A stretch of 64,000 nt of DNA from Styela clava (GCF_964204865.1 NC_135259.1:18486974-18550973); one strand, 5' to 3'; counted from the first letter of the stretch, positions 42,844 to 53,051 are shown. Made by a program: numbers and translations. The notes: a model not told the origin generated them from the letters alone.

Positions 42844-42915
42844 TCCCAGATGGTCTAGGGGTTAGGAATCCTGGCTCTTACCCAGGTGGCCCGGGTTCGA
42901 TTCCCGGTCTGGGAA
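42844..42915 (+). tRNA. tRNA-Glu-derived gene with CUU anticodon
   Basis: Loop CTCTTAC gives anticodon CTT (Lys type) on a structurally sound Glu body with perfect acceptor, T arm and B box. Differences: GGAATCC in the D arm and AGGTGGCC in the variable region. TTTTT follows, so expression is possible. Most likely a CUC copy with one change at position 36. Confidence 0.75.
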
Positions 42916-42999
42916 CATTTTTATCCAGCAAAGATCTGTCAGTTTTTGTTGCAAAACTCTATTAAATGAATATGGAAGCTTCACACTATAGTCTATGAT

Positions 43000-43278
43000 C
43001 AGGCCTGCACAACATACGGCCCGCGGGCCGCATGCGGCCCGCTAGATACTTCTTTGCGGCCGCGGTTGATTTGGAAACACGCCACTTCTCGGGTCTAACA
43101 ATAAAAGCCGGCATTGTTATTTATGCAAGCGAGCCGCTACGCCGATCATATTCGAAATCGGGAGGTTTGTGTTTTGCACTAGTTTCAATAAATATCGAAC
43201 TTTGTGTGAAATTGGTGTGCCCTTCGCGACCCTTAAAATTCGTTGCTCGACCTCTCGCCCAAAGTTTGGAAAACCCTG
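43000..43278. mobile_element. Short non-autonomous hAT-like element
   Basis: Starts CAGGCCTGCACAACATACGG and, read from the other end, CAGGGTTTTCCAAACTTTGG. These are imperfect inverted ends of a kind common in animal hAT elements, with the CGGCCCGCGGGCCGCATGCGG palindromic GC block near the start. It is GC-richer than its surroundings. The flanking 8-mers TCTATGAT and ATTTAGAT match at only four of eight positions, so a target-site duplication is not proven. An open frame at 43032-43316 crosses the element and its flank and is not supported as a gene. Confidence 0.6.
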
Positions 43279-43645
43279 ATTTAGATATCTCAGTGTTCAA
43301 ACTGAATCACGCTTAAAACAATATCGGTACAATCTCACACCCATTAGTGCATATTAGCTACCTATTGATAATTCCATTATTTTTTACTAGCAGTTTTTGA
43401 AACTGTAGTTTCTTTTTCAAATTTAGAACTTAAAAACAATTCCTTCATTTATGAATGGTGCAGAAATTCTGGCACATAAGATTTTGCTATCTACTGTTAA
43501 ATTTCAAAAAATTGGAGCAGATTTTATAGAAAAATGTAATTTAACAGTCGAAGAAATATTGAAAATGAAGGGTGGGTTTTCAAGGTAGTTGAACGACTCA
43601 ATACATATTTGCTATCTCATATGCAAAAATACTGTACTGTACCCC
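43279..43645. other. Unassigned sequence between hAT-like element and inverted tRNA block
   Basis: About 370 bp of AT-rich sequence with no tRNA and no similarity that I can see to either repeat family. It may be the remainder of a larger insertion. No gene seen. Confidence 0.5.
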
Positions 43646-43689
43646 CGTTGCAAAACTAAAACTGATCTGACCTTTGTTTGAAGAAAAGT

Positions 43690-43761
43690 TTCCGAGACCG
43701 GGTATCGAACCCGGGCCGCCTGGGTGAAAGTCAGAAATCCTAACCCCTAGACCATCTGGGA
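43690..43761 (-). tRNA. tRNA-Glu(UUC), inverted copy
   Basis: A31 (TCTGA) opposite C39 and TCTCGGA in the 3' acceptor strand opposite C3/C4 weaken two stems. TTTT follows. Mirror twin at 46679. Confidence 0.72.
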
Positions 43762-44110
43762 ATACGATTACTTTGGCAGAAGTATATTCTAATAAATTGG
43801 TGTTACCTCAATGTAGCGCTACCGAAGTAATATCCGCGTAGTTTTCTTCGTCAGTATTTGAAATACTTCATGTACTTCTGTATACAGTTGATGTCTTTGT
43901 TTTATGTTGGAAATATCACTGAAAAACTATTGCTATTTAAAATTAATTTATTATAAAGCTGACACTGTATTGGCCATATGGTTCTTCACGAACAACCTAC
44001 CCAGTCACAGTCGCGTTTACAACTGTAACATTCAATGATTTGACATATAAAACCTCACTAATGATCCTTCTGAAAGAAATCAAAAATTTAAAATATTTGG
44101 TATAAAGAGT

Positions 44111-44182
44111 TTCCCAGACCGGGAATAGAACCCGGGCCGCATGGGTGAGAGCCTGAAATCCTAACGCCTAGTCCATCTGGGA
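44111..44182 (-). pseudogene. psi-Glu (CUC), inverted copy
   Basis: T loop TTCTATT, acceptor and T stems perfect; class mismatches in D and anticodon stems. Confidence 0.78.
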
Positions 44183-44407
44183 TATCGGCAGAAATGACCT
44201 ACTCTCTCTACTGAACTAATATCCATGCTGTCTTCGAGATCAGTATTTTAAATACTTCATGTAATTCTTTCTTAAATGTGTAAATTATGTGTTTTGTTGT
44301 GTTGAGAAAATCATTTGAAACCAATGTAATTTAATGCATATCACCAAAAAATATTGGACATTTCGAATCTTTTATAAAAACAAATTAACAAACCGTAGTC
44401 CGTGTCG

Positions 44408-44463
44408 GTCTCTGTAGCGCAATCGGTCAGCGCGTTCGGCTGTTACCTCTTATACTGATGGGT

Positions 44464-44499
<36 letters not shown>
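44408..44499 (+). tRNA. tRNA-Asn(GUU) with intron, inverted copy
   Basis: Intron at 44446-44463 (CCTCTTATACTGATGGGT). G to A in the A box (TGTAGCGCAATCGG), and the 3' strand CGGGGAC changes one acceptor pair to a G-U pair. A TTTTATAAAAAC motif lies about 35 bases upstream. Confidence 0.8.
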
Positions 44500-44941
44500 C
44501 TGTTATTTACAAAATGAATCCTTTCTATCTGTGTGTTCCCTCGGATGAAATCCATTTAATATTAAGGCATAGCAGATCTATCTCTTTTTCTGTTTCCTAG
44601 AGTCAAACAGATACTACAAACACAAATGTCGCTGACAGAATTTAGTACTTCGTAACTGAAAGATGCTATCTCGTTCTTCTACTGTTTCTTCACACAATTA
44701 ATCGATGGTGACTAAAATATCAAATTTAAAACTTCTTCCTCACTCTATATGCTTAGACGGATTCCAGTTTTCCATAAGGAATAGACTAACGGCGATTTTA
44801 GTACTTTCCTATCAGCGCTTTTGACTCGTGTGAAAAAAGTACTTTCTTAGTTAAAAAAATACCATTTCACAACTTCCTTCTTGAAGACGTATACTGTAAG
44901 AGTCATAATGAAATTGGCTGAGTATATTCAAAAGAACATAT

Positions 44942-45015
44942 GGCCAGTTAGCTCAGTTGGTTAGAGCATCGTGCTAATAACGCGAATGTCGCGGGTTCCA
45001 TCCCCGTACTGGCCA
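44942..45015 (+). tRNA. tRNA-Ile(AAU), inverted copy
   Basis: Acceptor GGCCAGT pairs perfectly with ACTGGCC, and TTTTTT follows. T loop TTCCATC has G57 changed to C, and the D arm reads AGAGCATCG. Confidence 0.82.
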
Positions 45016-45020
45016 GTGTG

Positions 45021-45026
45021 TTTTTT
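45021..45026 (+). terminator. Pol III T-run terminator of tRNA-Ile
   Basis: TTTTTT five bases past the discriminator, the longest T run after any Ile gene here. Confidence 0.8.
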
Positions 45027-45446
45027 AGCTGTTAATCTCAAAGAATGACACGTGACTTGAAGTTGGGTGAAAGTGTTGTGCAGTTGAATTATTGTACTCG
45101 TGACATTGCCATGGTTGCATGCATCTTTACGATCATCCTCCTTAACAACTACAAGAGTTAAATCGATAAATTATCAGGTTAAACGTGAAAGTGTTGTGCT
45201 GTTATATTAGTGTACTCGTGACATTGCCATGGTTGCATGCATCTTTACGATCATCCTCCTTAACAACTACAACAGTTAAATCGATAAATTATCAGGTTAA
45301 ACCACCACTAATCACATTCTGGAAAGTTTTTGTTGAGGTAATATATTCTTTAGTCACTCGAGAAATACAGCCTAAAGTGTAAAAATTCACCATTATCTTT
45401 CTGACGTTTCAAAACTAAAACTGATCTGATCTTTGTGTGAGTTAGT

Positions 45447-45518
45447 TATCCAGACCGGGAATCGAACCCGGGCCGCCTGGGTGAAAGCCAGGAATCCTAA
45501 CCCCTAGACCATCTGGGA
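45447..45518 (-). tRNA. tRNA-Glu(UUC), acceptor mismatches
   Basis: Anticodon, D and T arms are consensus. The 3' acceptor strand is TCTGGAT, losing terminal pairing. The 3' flank lacks the usual TTTT. Confidence 0.7.
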
Positions 45519-45874
45519 ATACTATTACTTTGGCAGAAGTATATTCTAATAAATTGGTGTTACCGCAATGTAGCGCTACTGAAGTAATATCCACGTAGTT
45601 TTCTTCGTCAGTATTTGAAATACTTCATGTATTTCTGTCTTCTGTATACAGTTGATGTCTTTGTTTTATGTTGGAAATATCACTGAAAAACTATTGCTAT
45701 TCAAAATTAATTTATTATAAAGCTGACACAGTAATGGCCACATGGTTCTTCACGAGCAACCTACCCAGTCACAGTCGCGTTTACAACTGTAACAATCAAT
45801 GATTTGACATATGAAACCTCACTAATGATCCTTCTGGAAGAAATCAAAAATTTAAAATATTTGGTATAAAGAGT

Positions 45875-45946
45875 TTCCCAGACCGGGAATAGAACCCGGG
45901 ACGCATGGGTGGGAGCCTGAAATCTTAACGCCTAGTCCATCTGGGA
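45875..45946 (-). pseudogene. psi-Glu (CUC), inverted copy
   Basis: Loop CTCCCAC: the anticodon is CCC here, a further change. TTAAGATT D arm. T loop TTCTATT. Confidence 0.75.
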
Positions 45947-46162
45947 TATCGGCAGAAATGAACTACTCTCCTCCTTAACAACTACAACAGTTAAAACGAT
46001 GAATTACCAGGTTAAACCCCACTAATCACATTCTTCAAAGTTTTTGTTGAGGTAATATATTCTTTAGTCACTCGAGAAATACAGCCCGAAGTGTAAAGCT
46101 TAACCATTATCTTTCTGACGTTTCAAAACTAATACTGACCTGATCTTTGTTTGAAGAAAAGT

Positions 46163-46234
46163 TTCCCAGACCAGGAATCGAACCCGGGCCGCCTGGGTGA
46201 AAGCCAGGAATGCTAACCCCTAGACCATCTGGGA
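46163..46234 (-). tRNA. tRNA-Glu(UUC), inverted copy
   Basis: Near consensus: TTAGCATTCC in the D arm and a G-U pair in the T stem (TTCCTGG). TTTT follows. No Ile, Asn or psi-Glu lies between this copy and the psi-Glu at 45875, so about 1 kb has been deleted. Confidence 0.82.
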
Positions 46235-46479
46235 ATACGATTACTTCGGCAGAAGTATATTCTAATAAATTGGTGTTACCTCAATGTAGCGCTACTGAAG
46301 TAATATCCGTGTAGTTTTCTTCGTCAGTATTTGAAATACTTCATGTACTTCTGTATAGAGTTGATGTCTTTGTTTTATGTAGGAAATATCACTGAAAAAC
46401 TATTGCTATTCAAAATTAATTCATTATAAAGCTGACACTGTAATGGCCACATGGTCACAAAATATTTGGTATAAAGAGT

Positions 46480-46551
46480 TTGCCAGACCGGGTATTGAAC
46501 GCGGGCCGCCTGGGTGATAGCCATGAATCCTAACCCCTAGACCATCTGGGA
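46480..46551 (-). pseudogene. Chimeric tRNA-Glu-like gene, AUC anticodon
   Basis: The 3' flank (ACTCTTTATACC) belongs to psi-Glu while the 5' half and upstream flank belong to the normal Glu gene, so this locus is a crossover product. Loop CTATCAC gives anticodon ATC. The B box is GTTCAATACC and the acceptor has a mismatch (TCTGGCA). Confidence 0.7.
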
Positions 46552-46678
46552 ATACGATTACTTTGGCAGAAGTATATTCTAATAAATTGGTGTTACCTCA
46601 ATGTAGCGCTACCGAAGTAATATTAAATTAATTTAATATAAAGCTGACAATGTAATGTCCACATGTATGTAATCGTAT

Positions 46679-46750
46679 TCCCAGATGGTCTAGGGGTTAG
46701 GACTTCTGACTTTCACCCAGGCGGCCTGGGTTCGATTCCCGGTCTCGGAA
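46679..46750 (+). tRNA. tRNA-Glu(UUC), mirror twin of 43690
   Basis: GACTTCTGACTTTC and TCTCGGA changes as in 43690; T stem CCTGG. Weak anticodon and acceptor stems. Confidence 0.68.
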
Positions 46751-46886
46751 ACTTTTCTTCAAACAAAGATCAGATCAGTTTTAGTTTTGCAACGTCAGAT
46801 ATTTAATGTACAATAATATAACAGCACAACACTTTGCCCAACTTCAAGTCACGTGTCATTTTTGAGATTAACGGTTAAATAGACAC

Positions 46887-46960
46887 TGGCCAGTACGGGG
46901 ATCTAACCCGCGACACCCGCGTTATTAGCACGACGCTCTAACCAACTGAGCTAACCGGCC
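46887..46960 (-). pseudogene. tRNA-Ile(AAU)-like, C56 to A
   Basis: TTAGATC T loop; GGGTGTCGCGG in the variable region; TTT only after it. Confidence 0.67.
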
Positions 46961-47406
46961 ATACGTTCTATTGAATATACTCAGCCAATTTCATTAAAAC
47001 TCGTACAGTAATTGTCTTCAAGGAGGAAGTTGTGAAATGTTATTTTTTTAACTAAGAAAGTACTTTTTTCACACGAGTCAAAAGCGCTAATAGGAAAGTA
47101 CTAAAATCGCCGTTGGGCTATTCCTTTTGGAAAAGTGGAATTCGTCTAAGCATATAGAGTGAGGGAGAAGTTTTTCATTTGATATTTTAGTCACCATCGA
47201 TTAATTGTGTGAAGAAACAGTAGAGGAACGAGATAGCATCTTTCAGTTACGAAGTACTAAATTCTGTCAGCGACATTTGTTTTTGTAGTATCTGTTTGAC
47301 TCTAGGAAACAGAAATTAAAGATAGACTTGCTATTCCTTATAATAAATGGATTTCATCCGAGGGAACACACAGATAGAAAGGATTCATTTTGTAAATAAT
47401 AGACAG

Positions 47407-47498
47407 CGTCCCTGGGTGGGCTTGAACCACCAACCTTTTGGTACCCATCAGTATAAGAGGTAACAGATGAACGCACTGACCGATTGCGCGACAGAGAC
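47407..47498 (-). pseudogene. tRNA-Asn(GUU)-like with intron, broken anticodon stem
   Basis: Anticodon strand TTCAT faces CCAAA, and the acceptor reads GTCTCTGTCG at the junction. Intron normal. Confidence 0.68.
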
Positions 47499-47723
47499 CG
47501 ACACGGACTACGGTTTGTTAATTTGTTCTTATAAAAGATTCAAAATGTCCAATATATTTTGGTAATCTGCATTAAATTAGTTTGGTTTTAAACGATTTTC
47601 TCAACACAACAAAACACATAATTTATATATTTAAGACAGAAATACATGAAGTATTTAAAATACTGACCTCGAAGACAGCATGGATATTAGTTCAGTAGAG
47701 AGAGTAGGTCACTTCTGCCGATA

Positions 47724-47795
47724 TCCCAGATGGACTAGGCGTTACGATTTCAGGCTCTCACCCATGCGGCCCGGGTTCTAATCCCGGTCTGGGAA
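47724..47795 (+). pseudogene. psi-Glu (CUC)
   Basis: Perfect acceptor and T stems, T loop TTCTAAT, D arm GTTACGATT. Confidence 0.78.
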
Positions 47796-48151
47796 ACTCT
47801 TCATATCAAATACTTTGAATTTTTGATTTCTTTCAGAAGGATCATTAGTGAGGTTTTATATGTCAAATCATTGATCGTTACAGTTGTAAAAGCGACAGTG
47901 ACTGGGTAGGTTGTTCGTGAAGAACCATGTGGCCATTACAGTGTCAGCTTTATAATAAATTAATTTTGAATAGGGATAGTTTTTCAGTGATATTTCCAAC
48001 ATAAAACAAAAACATCAGCTGTATACAGAAGACAGAAGTACATGAAGTATTTCAAATACTGACAAAGAAAACTACGCGGATATTACTTCAGTAGCGCTAC
48101 ATTGAGGTAACACCAATTTATTAGATAATACTTCTGACAAAGTAATCGTAT

Positions 48152-48223
48152 TCCCAGATGGTCAAGGGGTTAGGATTCCTGGCTTTCACACAGGCGGCCC
48201 GGGTTCGATTCCCGGTCTGGGAA
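48152..48223 (+). tRNA. tRNA-Glu(UUC), family I
   Basis: A box TGGTCAAGGGG and A39 (CACACAGG) opposite G31; other stems perfect; TTTT. Confidence 0.75.
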
Positions 48224-48536
48224 ACTTTTCTTCAAACAAAGATCGGGTCAGTTTTAGTTTTCAAACGTCAGAAAGATAATGGTGAAGCTTTACACTTTAG
48301 GCTGTATTTCTATAGTGACTAAAGAATATATTACCTTAACAAAAACTTTCCAGAATGTGATTAATGGAGTTTAACCTGATAATTTATCAATTTAACTGTT
48401 GTAGTTGTTAAGGAGGATGATCGTAACGATGCATGCAAATATGGGAATGTCACGAGTACAATAATATAAGAGCACAACACTTTCACCTAACTTCAAGTCA
48501 CGTGTCATTCTTTGAGATTAACGGTTAAATAGAAAC

Positions 48537-48610
48537 AGGCCAGTACGGGGATCTAACCCGCGACATCCGCGTTATTAGCACGACGCTCTAACCAACTGAG
48601 CTAACCGGCC
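48537..48610 (-). pseudogene. tRNA-Ile(AAU)-like, C56 to A
   Basis: TTAGATC T loop; discriminator T in place of A; TTT only. Confidence 0.67.
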
Positions 48611-49055
48611 ATAAATTGGTTTGAATATACTCAGCCAATTTCATTAAGACTCTTACAGTAATTGTCTTCAAGAAGGAAGTTGTGAAATGTTATTTTTTTA
48701 ACTAAGAAAGTACTTTTTTCACACGAGTCAAAAGCGCTCATAGGAAAGAACTAAAATCGCCGTTGGGCTATTCCTCATGGAAAAGTGGAATTCGTCTAAG
48801 CATATAGGGTGAGGGAGAAGTTTTTCATTTGATATTTTAGTCACCATCGATTAATTGTGTGAAGAAACAGTAGAGGAACGAGATAGCATCTTTCAGTTAC
48901 GAAGTACTAAATTCTGTCAGCAACATTTGTTTTGGTAGTATCTGTTTGACTCTAGGTAACAGAAAAAAGATAGACTTGCTATTCCTTAATATTGTATGGA
49001 TTTCATCCTAGGGAACACACAGATAGAAAGGATCCATTTTGTAAATAATAGACAG

Positions 49056-49147
49056 CGTCCCTGGGTGGGCTTGAACCGCCAACCTTTCGGTACCCATCAG
49101 TATAATGGTAAACAGCCGAACGCATTGACCGATTGCGCCGCAGAGAA
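49056..49147 (-). pseudogene. tRNA-Asn(GUU)-like with intron, altered 1 and 37
   Basis: The first base is T (TTCTCTG) and T replaces A37. Intron ACCATTATACTGATGGGT. Related to 4397. Confidence 0.66.
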
Positions 49148-49371
49148 CGACACGGACTACGGTTTGTTAATTTGTTTTTATAAAAGATTCAAAATGTCCA
49201 ATATTTTTGGTAATCTGCATTAAATTAGTTTGGTTTTAAATGATTTTCTCAACACAACAAAACACCTAATTTATATATTTAAGACAGAAATACATGAAGT
49301 ATTTAAAATACTGACCTCGAAGACAGCATGGATATTAGTTCAGTAGAGAGAGTAGGTCACTTCTGTCGATA

Positions 49372-49443
49372 TCCCAGATGGACTAGGCGTTAAGATTTCA
49401 GGCTCTCACCCATGCGGGCCGGGTTCTAATCCCGTTCTGGGAA
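49372..49443 (+). pseudogene. psi-Glu (CUC)
   Basis: GCGGGCCGGG and CCCGTTCTGGG damage the T stem further. Confidence 0.75.
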
Positions 49444-49798
49444 ACTCTTTATATCAAATATTTTAAATTTTTGATTTCTTTCAGAAGGATCATTAGTGAG
49501 GTTTTATATGTCAAATCATTGATTGTTACAGTTGTAAAAGCGAAAGTGACTGGGTAGGTTGTTCGTGAAGAACCATGTGGCAAGTACAGTGTCAGCTTTA
49601 TAATAAATAAATTTGAATACCAATAGTTTTTCAGTGATATTTCCAACATAAAACAAAGACATCAGCTGTATACAGAAGACAGAAGTACATCAAGTATTTC
49701 AAATACTGACAAAGACAACTACGCGGATATTACTTCAGTAGCGCTACATTGAGGTAACAACAATTTATTAGATTATACTTCTGCCAAAGTAATCGTAT

Positions 49799-49871
49799 TC
49801 CCAGATGGTCTAGGGGTTAGGATTCCTGGCTTTCACCCAGGCGGCCCGTGTTCGATTTCCCGGTCTGGGAA
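49799..49871 (+). pseudogene. tRNA-Glu(UUC)-like, one extra base in T loop
   Basis: 73 bases: TTCGATTTCCCGG has one T inserted, and CCCGTG weakens the T stem. Other arms normal; TTTT follows. Confidence 0.68.
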
Positions 49872-50174
49872 ACTTTTCTCCAAACAAAGATCAGGTCCGT
49901 TTTAGTTTTGAAACGTCAGAAAGATAATGGTGAAGTTGTACACTTTAGGCTGTATTTCTCGAGTGACTAAAGAAAATATTACATTAACAAAAAGTTTCAA
50001 GAATGTGATTAGTGGGGTTTAACCTGATAATTTATCGATTTAACTATTGTAGTTGTTAAGGAGGATGATCGTAAAGATGCATGCAAATATGGGAATGTCA
50101 CGAGTACAAAAATGTAACAGAACAACAATTTCACCTAACTTCAAGTCACGTGTCATTCTTTGAGATTAACGGTT

Positions 50175-50179
50175 AAAAA
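50175..50179 (-). terminator. Pol III T-run terminator of tRNA-Ile
   Basis: TTTTT just past the Ile gene at 50185-50258, the last unbroken run after an Ile gene in block 2. Confidence 0.8.
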
Positions 50180-50184
50180 GACAC

Positions 50185-50258
50185 TGGCCAGTACGGGGAT
50201 CGAACCCGCGACATTCGCGTTATTAGCACGACGCTCTAACCAACTGAGCTAACCGGCC
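50185..50258 (-). tRNA. tRNA-Ile(AAU), complete copy
   Basis: Identical in all arms to 7226, with B box and terminator intact. Confidence 0.95.
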
Positions 50259-50534
50259 ATATGTTCTATTGAATATACTCAGCCAATTTCATTGAGACAT
50301 ATCATATGATATTTTAGTCACCATCTATTAATTGTGTGAAGAAAGAGTAGAGGAACGAGATAGCATCTTTCAGTTACGAAGTACTAAATTCTGTCAGCGA
50401 CATTTGTTTTTGTTGTATCTGTTTGACTCTAGGAAACAGAAATTAAAGATAGACTTGCTATTCCTTAATATTAAATGGATTTCATCCGAGGGAACACACA
50501 GATAGAAAGGATTCATTTTGTAAATAATAGACAG

Positions 50535-50626
50535 CGTCCCTGGGTGGGCTTGAAGCACCAACCTTCCGGTACCCATCAGTATGAGAGGTAACAGCCGAAC
50601 GCGCTGACCGATTGCACCAAAGAGAA
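50535..50626 (-). pseudogene. tRNA-Asn(GUU)-like with intron, several changes
   Basis: First base T, TTGGTGC acceptor/A-box area, GGTGC T-stem mismatch and CCGGA in the anticodon stem. Intron CCTCTCATACTGATGGGT. Confidence 0.68.
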
Positions 50627-50851
50627 CGACACGGACTATTGTTTGTTAATTTGTTTTTATAAAAGATTCGAAATGTCCAATATTTTTTGGTAATCTGCAT
50701 TAAATTACATTGGTTTTAAATGATTTTCTCAACACAACAAAACACATAATTTACACATTTAAGAAAGAATTACATGAAGTATTCAAAATACTGACCTCGA
50801 TGACAGCATGGATATTAGTTCAGTAGAGAGAGTAGGTCATTTCTGCCGATA

Positions 50852-50923
50852 TCCCAGATGGACTAGGCGTTATGATTTCAGGCTCTCACCCATGCGGCCC
50901 GGGTTCTATTCCCGGTCTGGGAA
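50852..50923 (+). pseudogene. psi-Glu (CUC)
   Basis: Class form with TTCTATT T loop; D arm GTTATGATT. Confidence 0.78.
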
Positions 50924-51279
50924 ACTCTTTATACCAAATATTTTAAATTTTTGATTTCTTTCAGAAGGATCATTAGTGAGGTTTTATATGCCAAATCATT
51001 GATTGTTACAGTTGTAAAAGCGACAGTGACTGGGTAGGTTGTTCGTGAAGAACCATGTGGCCATTACAGTGTCAGCCTTATAATAAATTAATTTTGGATA
51101 GGAATAGTTTTTCAGTGATATTTCCAACATAAAACAAAGACATCAGCTGTATACAGAAGACAGAAGTACATGAAGTATTTCAAATACTGACGAAGAAAAC
51201 TACGCGGATATTACTTCAGTAGCGCTACATTGAGGTAACACCAATTTATTAGATAATACTTCTGCCAAAGTAATCGTAT

Positions 51280-51351
51280 TCCCAGATGGTCTAGGGGTTA
51301 GGATTCCTGGCTTTCACCCAGGCGGCCCGGGTTCGATTCCCCGTCTGGGAA
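51280..51351 (+). tRNA. tRNA-Glu(UUC), family I
   Basis: TTCCCCGTC in the T stem 3' side shifts one pair; other stems perfect; TTTT. Confidence 0.8.
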
Positions 51352-51400
51352 ACTTTTCTTCAAACAAAGATCAGGTCAGTTTTAATTTTTTCTGCCGATA

Positions 51401-51459
51401 TCCCAGATGAACTAGGCGTTAGGATTTCAGGCTCTCACCCATGCGGCCCGGTCTGGGAA
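51401..51459 (+). pseudogene. psi-Glu lacking the T arm
   Basis: 59 bases: the T loop and one T-stem strand are deleted (GCGGCCCGGTCTGGGAA), by exchange between the two CCCGG strands. It follows the previous Glu by only 49 bp, because Ile and Asn are missing from this unit. Confidence 0.8.
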
Positions 51460-51823
51460 ACTCTTTATACCAAATATTTTAAATTTTTGATTTCTTTCAG
51501 AAGAATCATTAGTGAGGTTTTATATGTCAAATCATTGATTGTTACAGTTGTAAAAGCGACAGTGACTGGGTAGGTTGTTCGTGAAGAACCATGTGGCCAT
51601 TACAGTGTCAGCCTTATAATAAATTAATTTTGGATAGGAATAGTTTTTCAGTGATATTTCCAACATAAAACAAAGATATCAGCTGTATACAGAAGACAGA
51701 AGTACATGAAGTATTTCAAATACTGACGAAGAAAACTACGCGGATATTACTTCAGTAGCGCTACATTGAGGTAACACCAATTTATTAGATAATACTTCTG
51801 CCATTCCGCCAAAGTAATCGTAT

Positions 51824-51895
51824 TCCCAGATGGTCTAGGGGTTAGGATTCCTGGCTTTCACCCAGGCGGCCCGGGTTCGATTCCCGGTCTGGGAA
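51824..51895 (+). tRNA. tRNA-Glu(UUC), consensus
   Basis: Full consensus, TTTT. The upstream flank has a CCATTCCGCC insertion. Confidence 0.92.
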
Positions 51896-52213
51896 ACTTT
51901 TCTTCAAACAAAGATCAGATCAGGTCGGTTTTAGTTTTGAAACATCAGAAAGATAATGGTGAAGCTTTACTCTTTAGGCTGTATTTCTCGAGTGACTAAA
52001 GAATATATTACCTTAACAAAAACTTTCCAGAATGTGATTAGTGGGGTTTTACCTGATAAATTATCGATTTAACTGTTGTAGTTGTTAAGGAGGATGATCG
52101 TAAAGATGCATGCAAATATGGGAATGTCACGAGTACAATAATATAACAGCACGACACTTTCACCTAACTTCAAGTCCCGTGTCATTCTTTGAGATTAACG
52201 GTTAATAAGACAC

Positions 52214-52287
52214 TGGCCAGTACGGGGATCGAACCCGCGACAATCGCGTTATTAGCACGACGCTCTAACCAACTGAGCTAACCGGCC
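52214..52287 (-). tRNA. tRNA-Ile(AAU), weak terminator
   Basis: Complete cloverleaf and B box. The downstream run is TTATT, so no T4 run follows. T44 in the variable region (CGCGATTG). Confidence 0.87.
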
Positions 52288-52734
52288 ATATGTTCTATTG
52301 AATATACTCAGCCAATTTCATTAAGACTCTTACAGTAATTGTCTTCAAAAAGGAAGTTGTGAAATGTTTTTTTTTTAACTAAGAAAGTACTTTTCTCACA
52401 CGAGTCAAAAGCGCTGATAGGAAAGTACTAAAATCGCCGTTGGGCTATTCCTTATTGAAAAGTGGGATTCGTATAAGCATATAGAGTGAGGGAGAAGTTT
52501 TTCATTTGATATTTTAGTCACCATCGATTAATTGTGTGAAGAAACAGTAGAGGAACAAGATAGCATCTTTCAGTTACGAAGTACTAAATTCTGTCAGCGA
52601 CATTTGTTTTTGTAGTATCTGTTTGACTCTAGGAAACAGAAATTAAAGATAGACTTGCTATTCCTTAATATTAAATGAATTTCATCCGAGGGAACACACA
52701 GATAGAAAGGATTCATTTTTTAAATAATAGACAG

Positions 52735-52826
52735 CGTCCCTGGGTGGGCTTGAACCACCAACCTTTCGGTACCCATCAGTATAAGAGGTAACAGCCGAAC
52801 GCGCTGACCGATTGCGCCACAGAGAC
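52735..52826 (-). tRNA. tRNA-Asn(GUU) with intron, family I
   Basis: Body and intron consensus. The immediate upstream flank differs (GTATGTGTATG) and TATAAATAC replaces TATAAAAAC at about -32. Confidence 0.87.
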
Positions 52827-53051
52827 ATACACATACTATGGTTTGTTAATTTGTATTTATAAAAGATTCGAAATGTCCAATATTTTTTGGTAATCTGCAT
52901 TAAATTACATTGGTTTTAAATGATTTTCTCAACACAACAAAGCACATAATTTATAAATTTAAGAAAAAATTACTTGAAGTATTCAAATTACTGACCTCGA
53001 AGACAGCATGGATATTAGTTCAGTGGAGAGAGTAGGTCATTTCTGCCGATA

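Larger units (their letters stand above)
35509..42999. repeat. Family II tRNA-Glu repeat block, right
   Basis: Glu loci every 290-460 bp, with two complete UUU-Glu/Asn/3' fragment groups (37337-37977 and 39510-40151) and one variant (40859-41503). The right part matches about 860-2022 and the 37.3-kb part matches 1 to about 860. Confidence 0.85.
43646..46674. repeat. Family I array in inverted orientation
   Basis: Glu and psi-Glu lie on the minus strand, Asn and Ile on the plus strand, opposite to the rest of family I. The left edge (43646-43762) is the reverse complement of the sequence just past the right edge (about 46675-46795), including shared private changes (TTCTGACTTTC and TCTCGGA), so the block is bounded by an inverted repeat of about 110 bp. 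Confidence 0.88.

Noticed and set aside
43032-43316. 94-codon open frame over the short hAT-like element
   Set aside because: It crosses the element end into flanking sequence and does not resemble a transposase.
45185-45382. 65-codon open frame in the inverted spacer
   Set aside because: Spacer duplication product; the same spacer elsewhere is not open.
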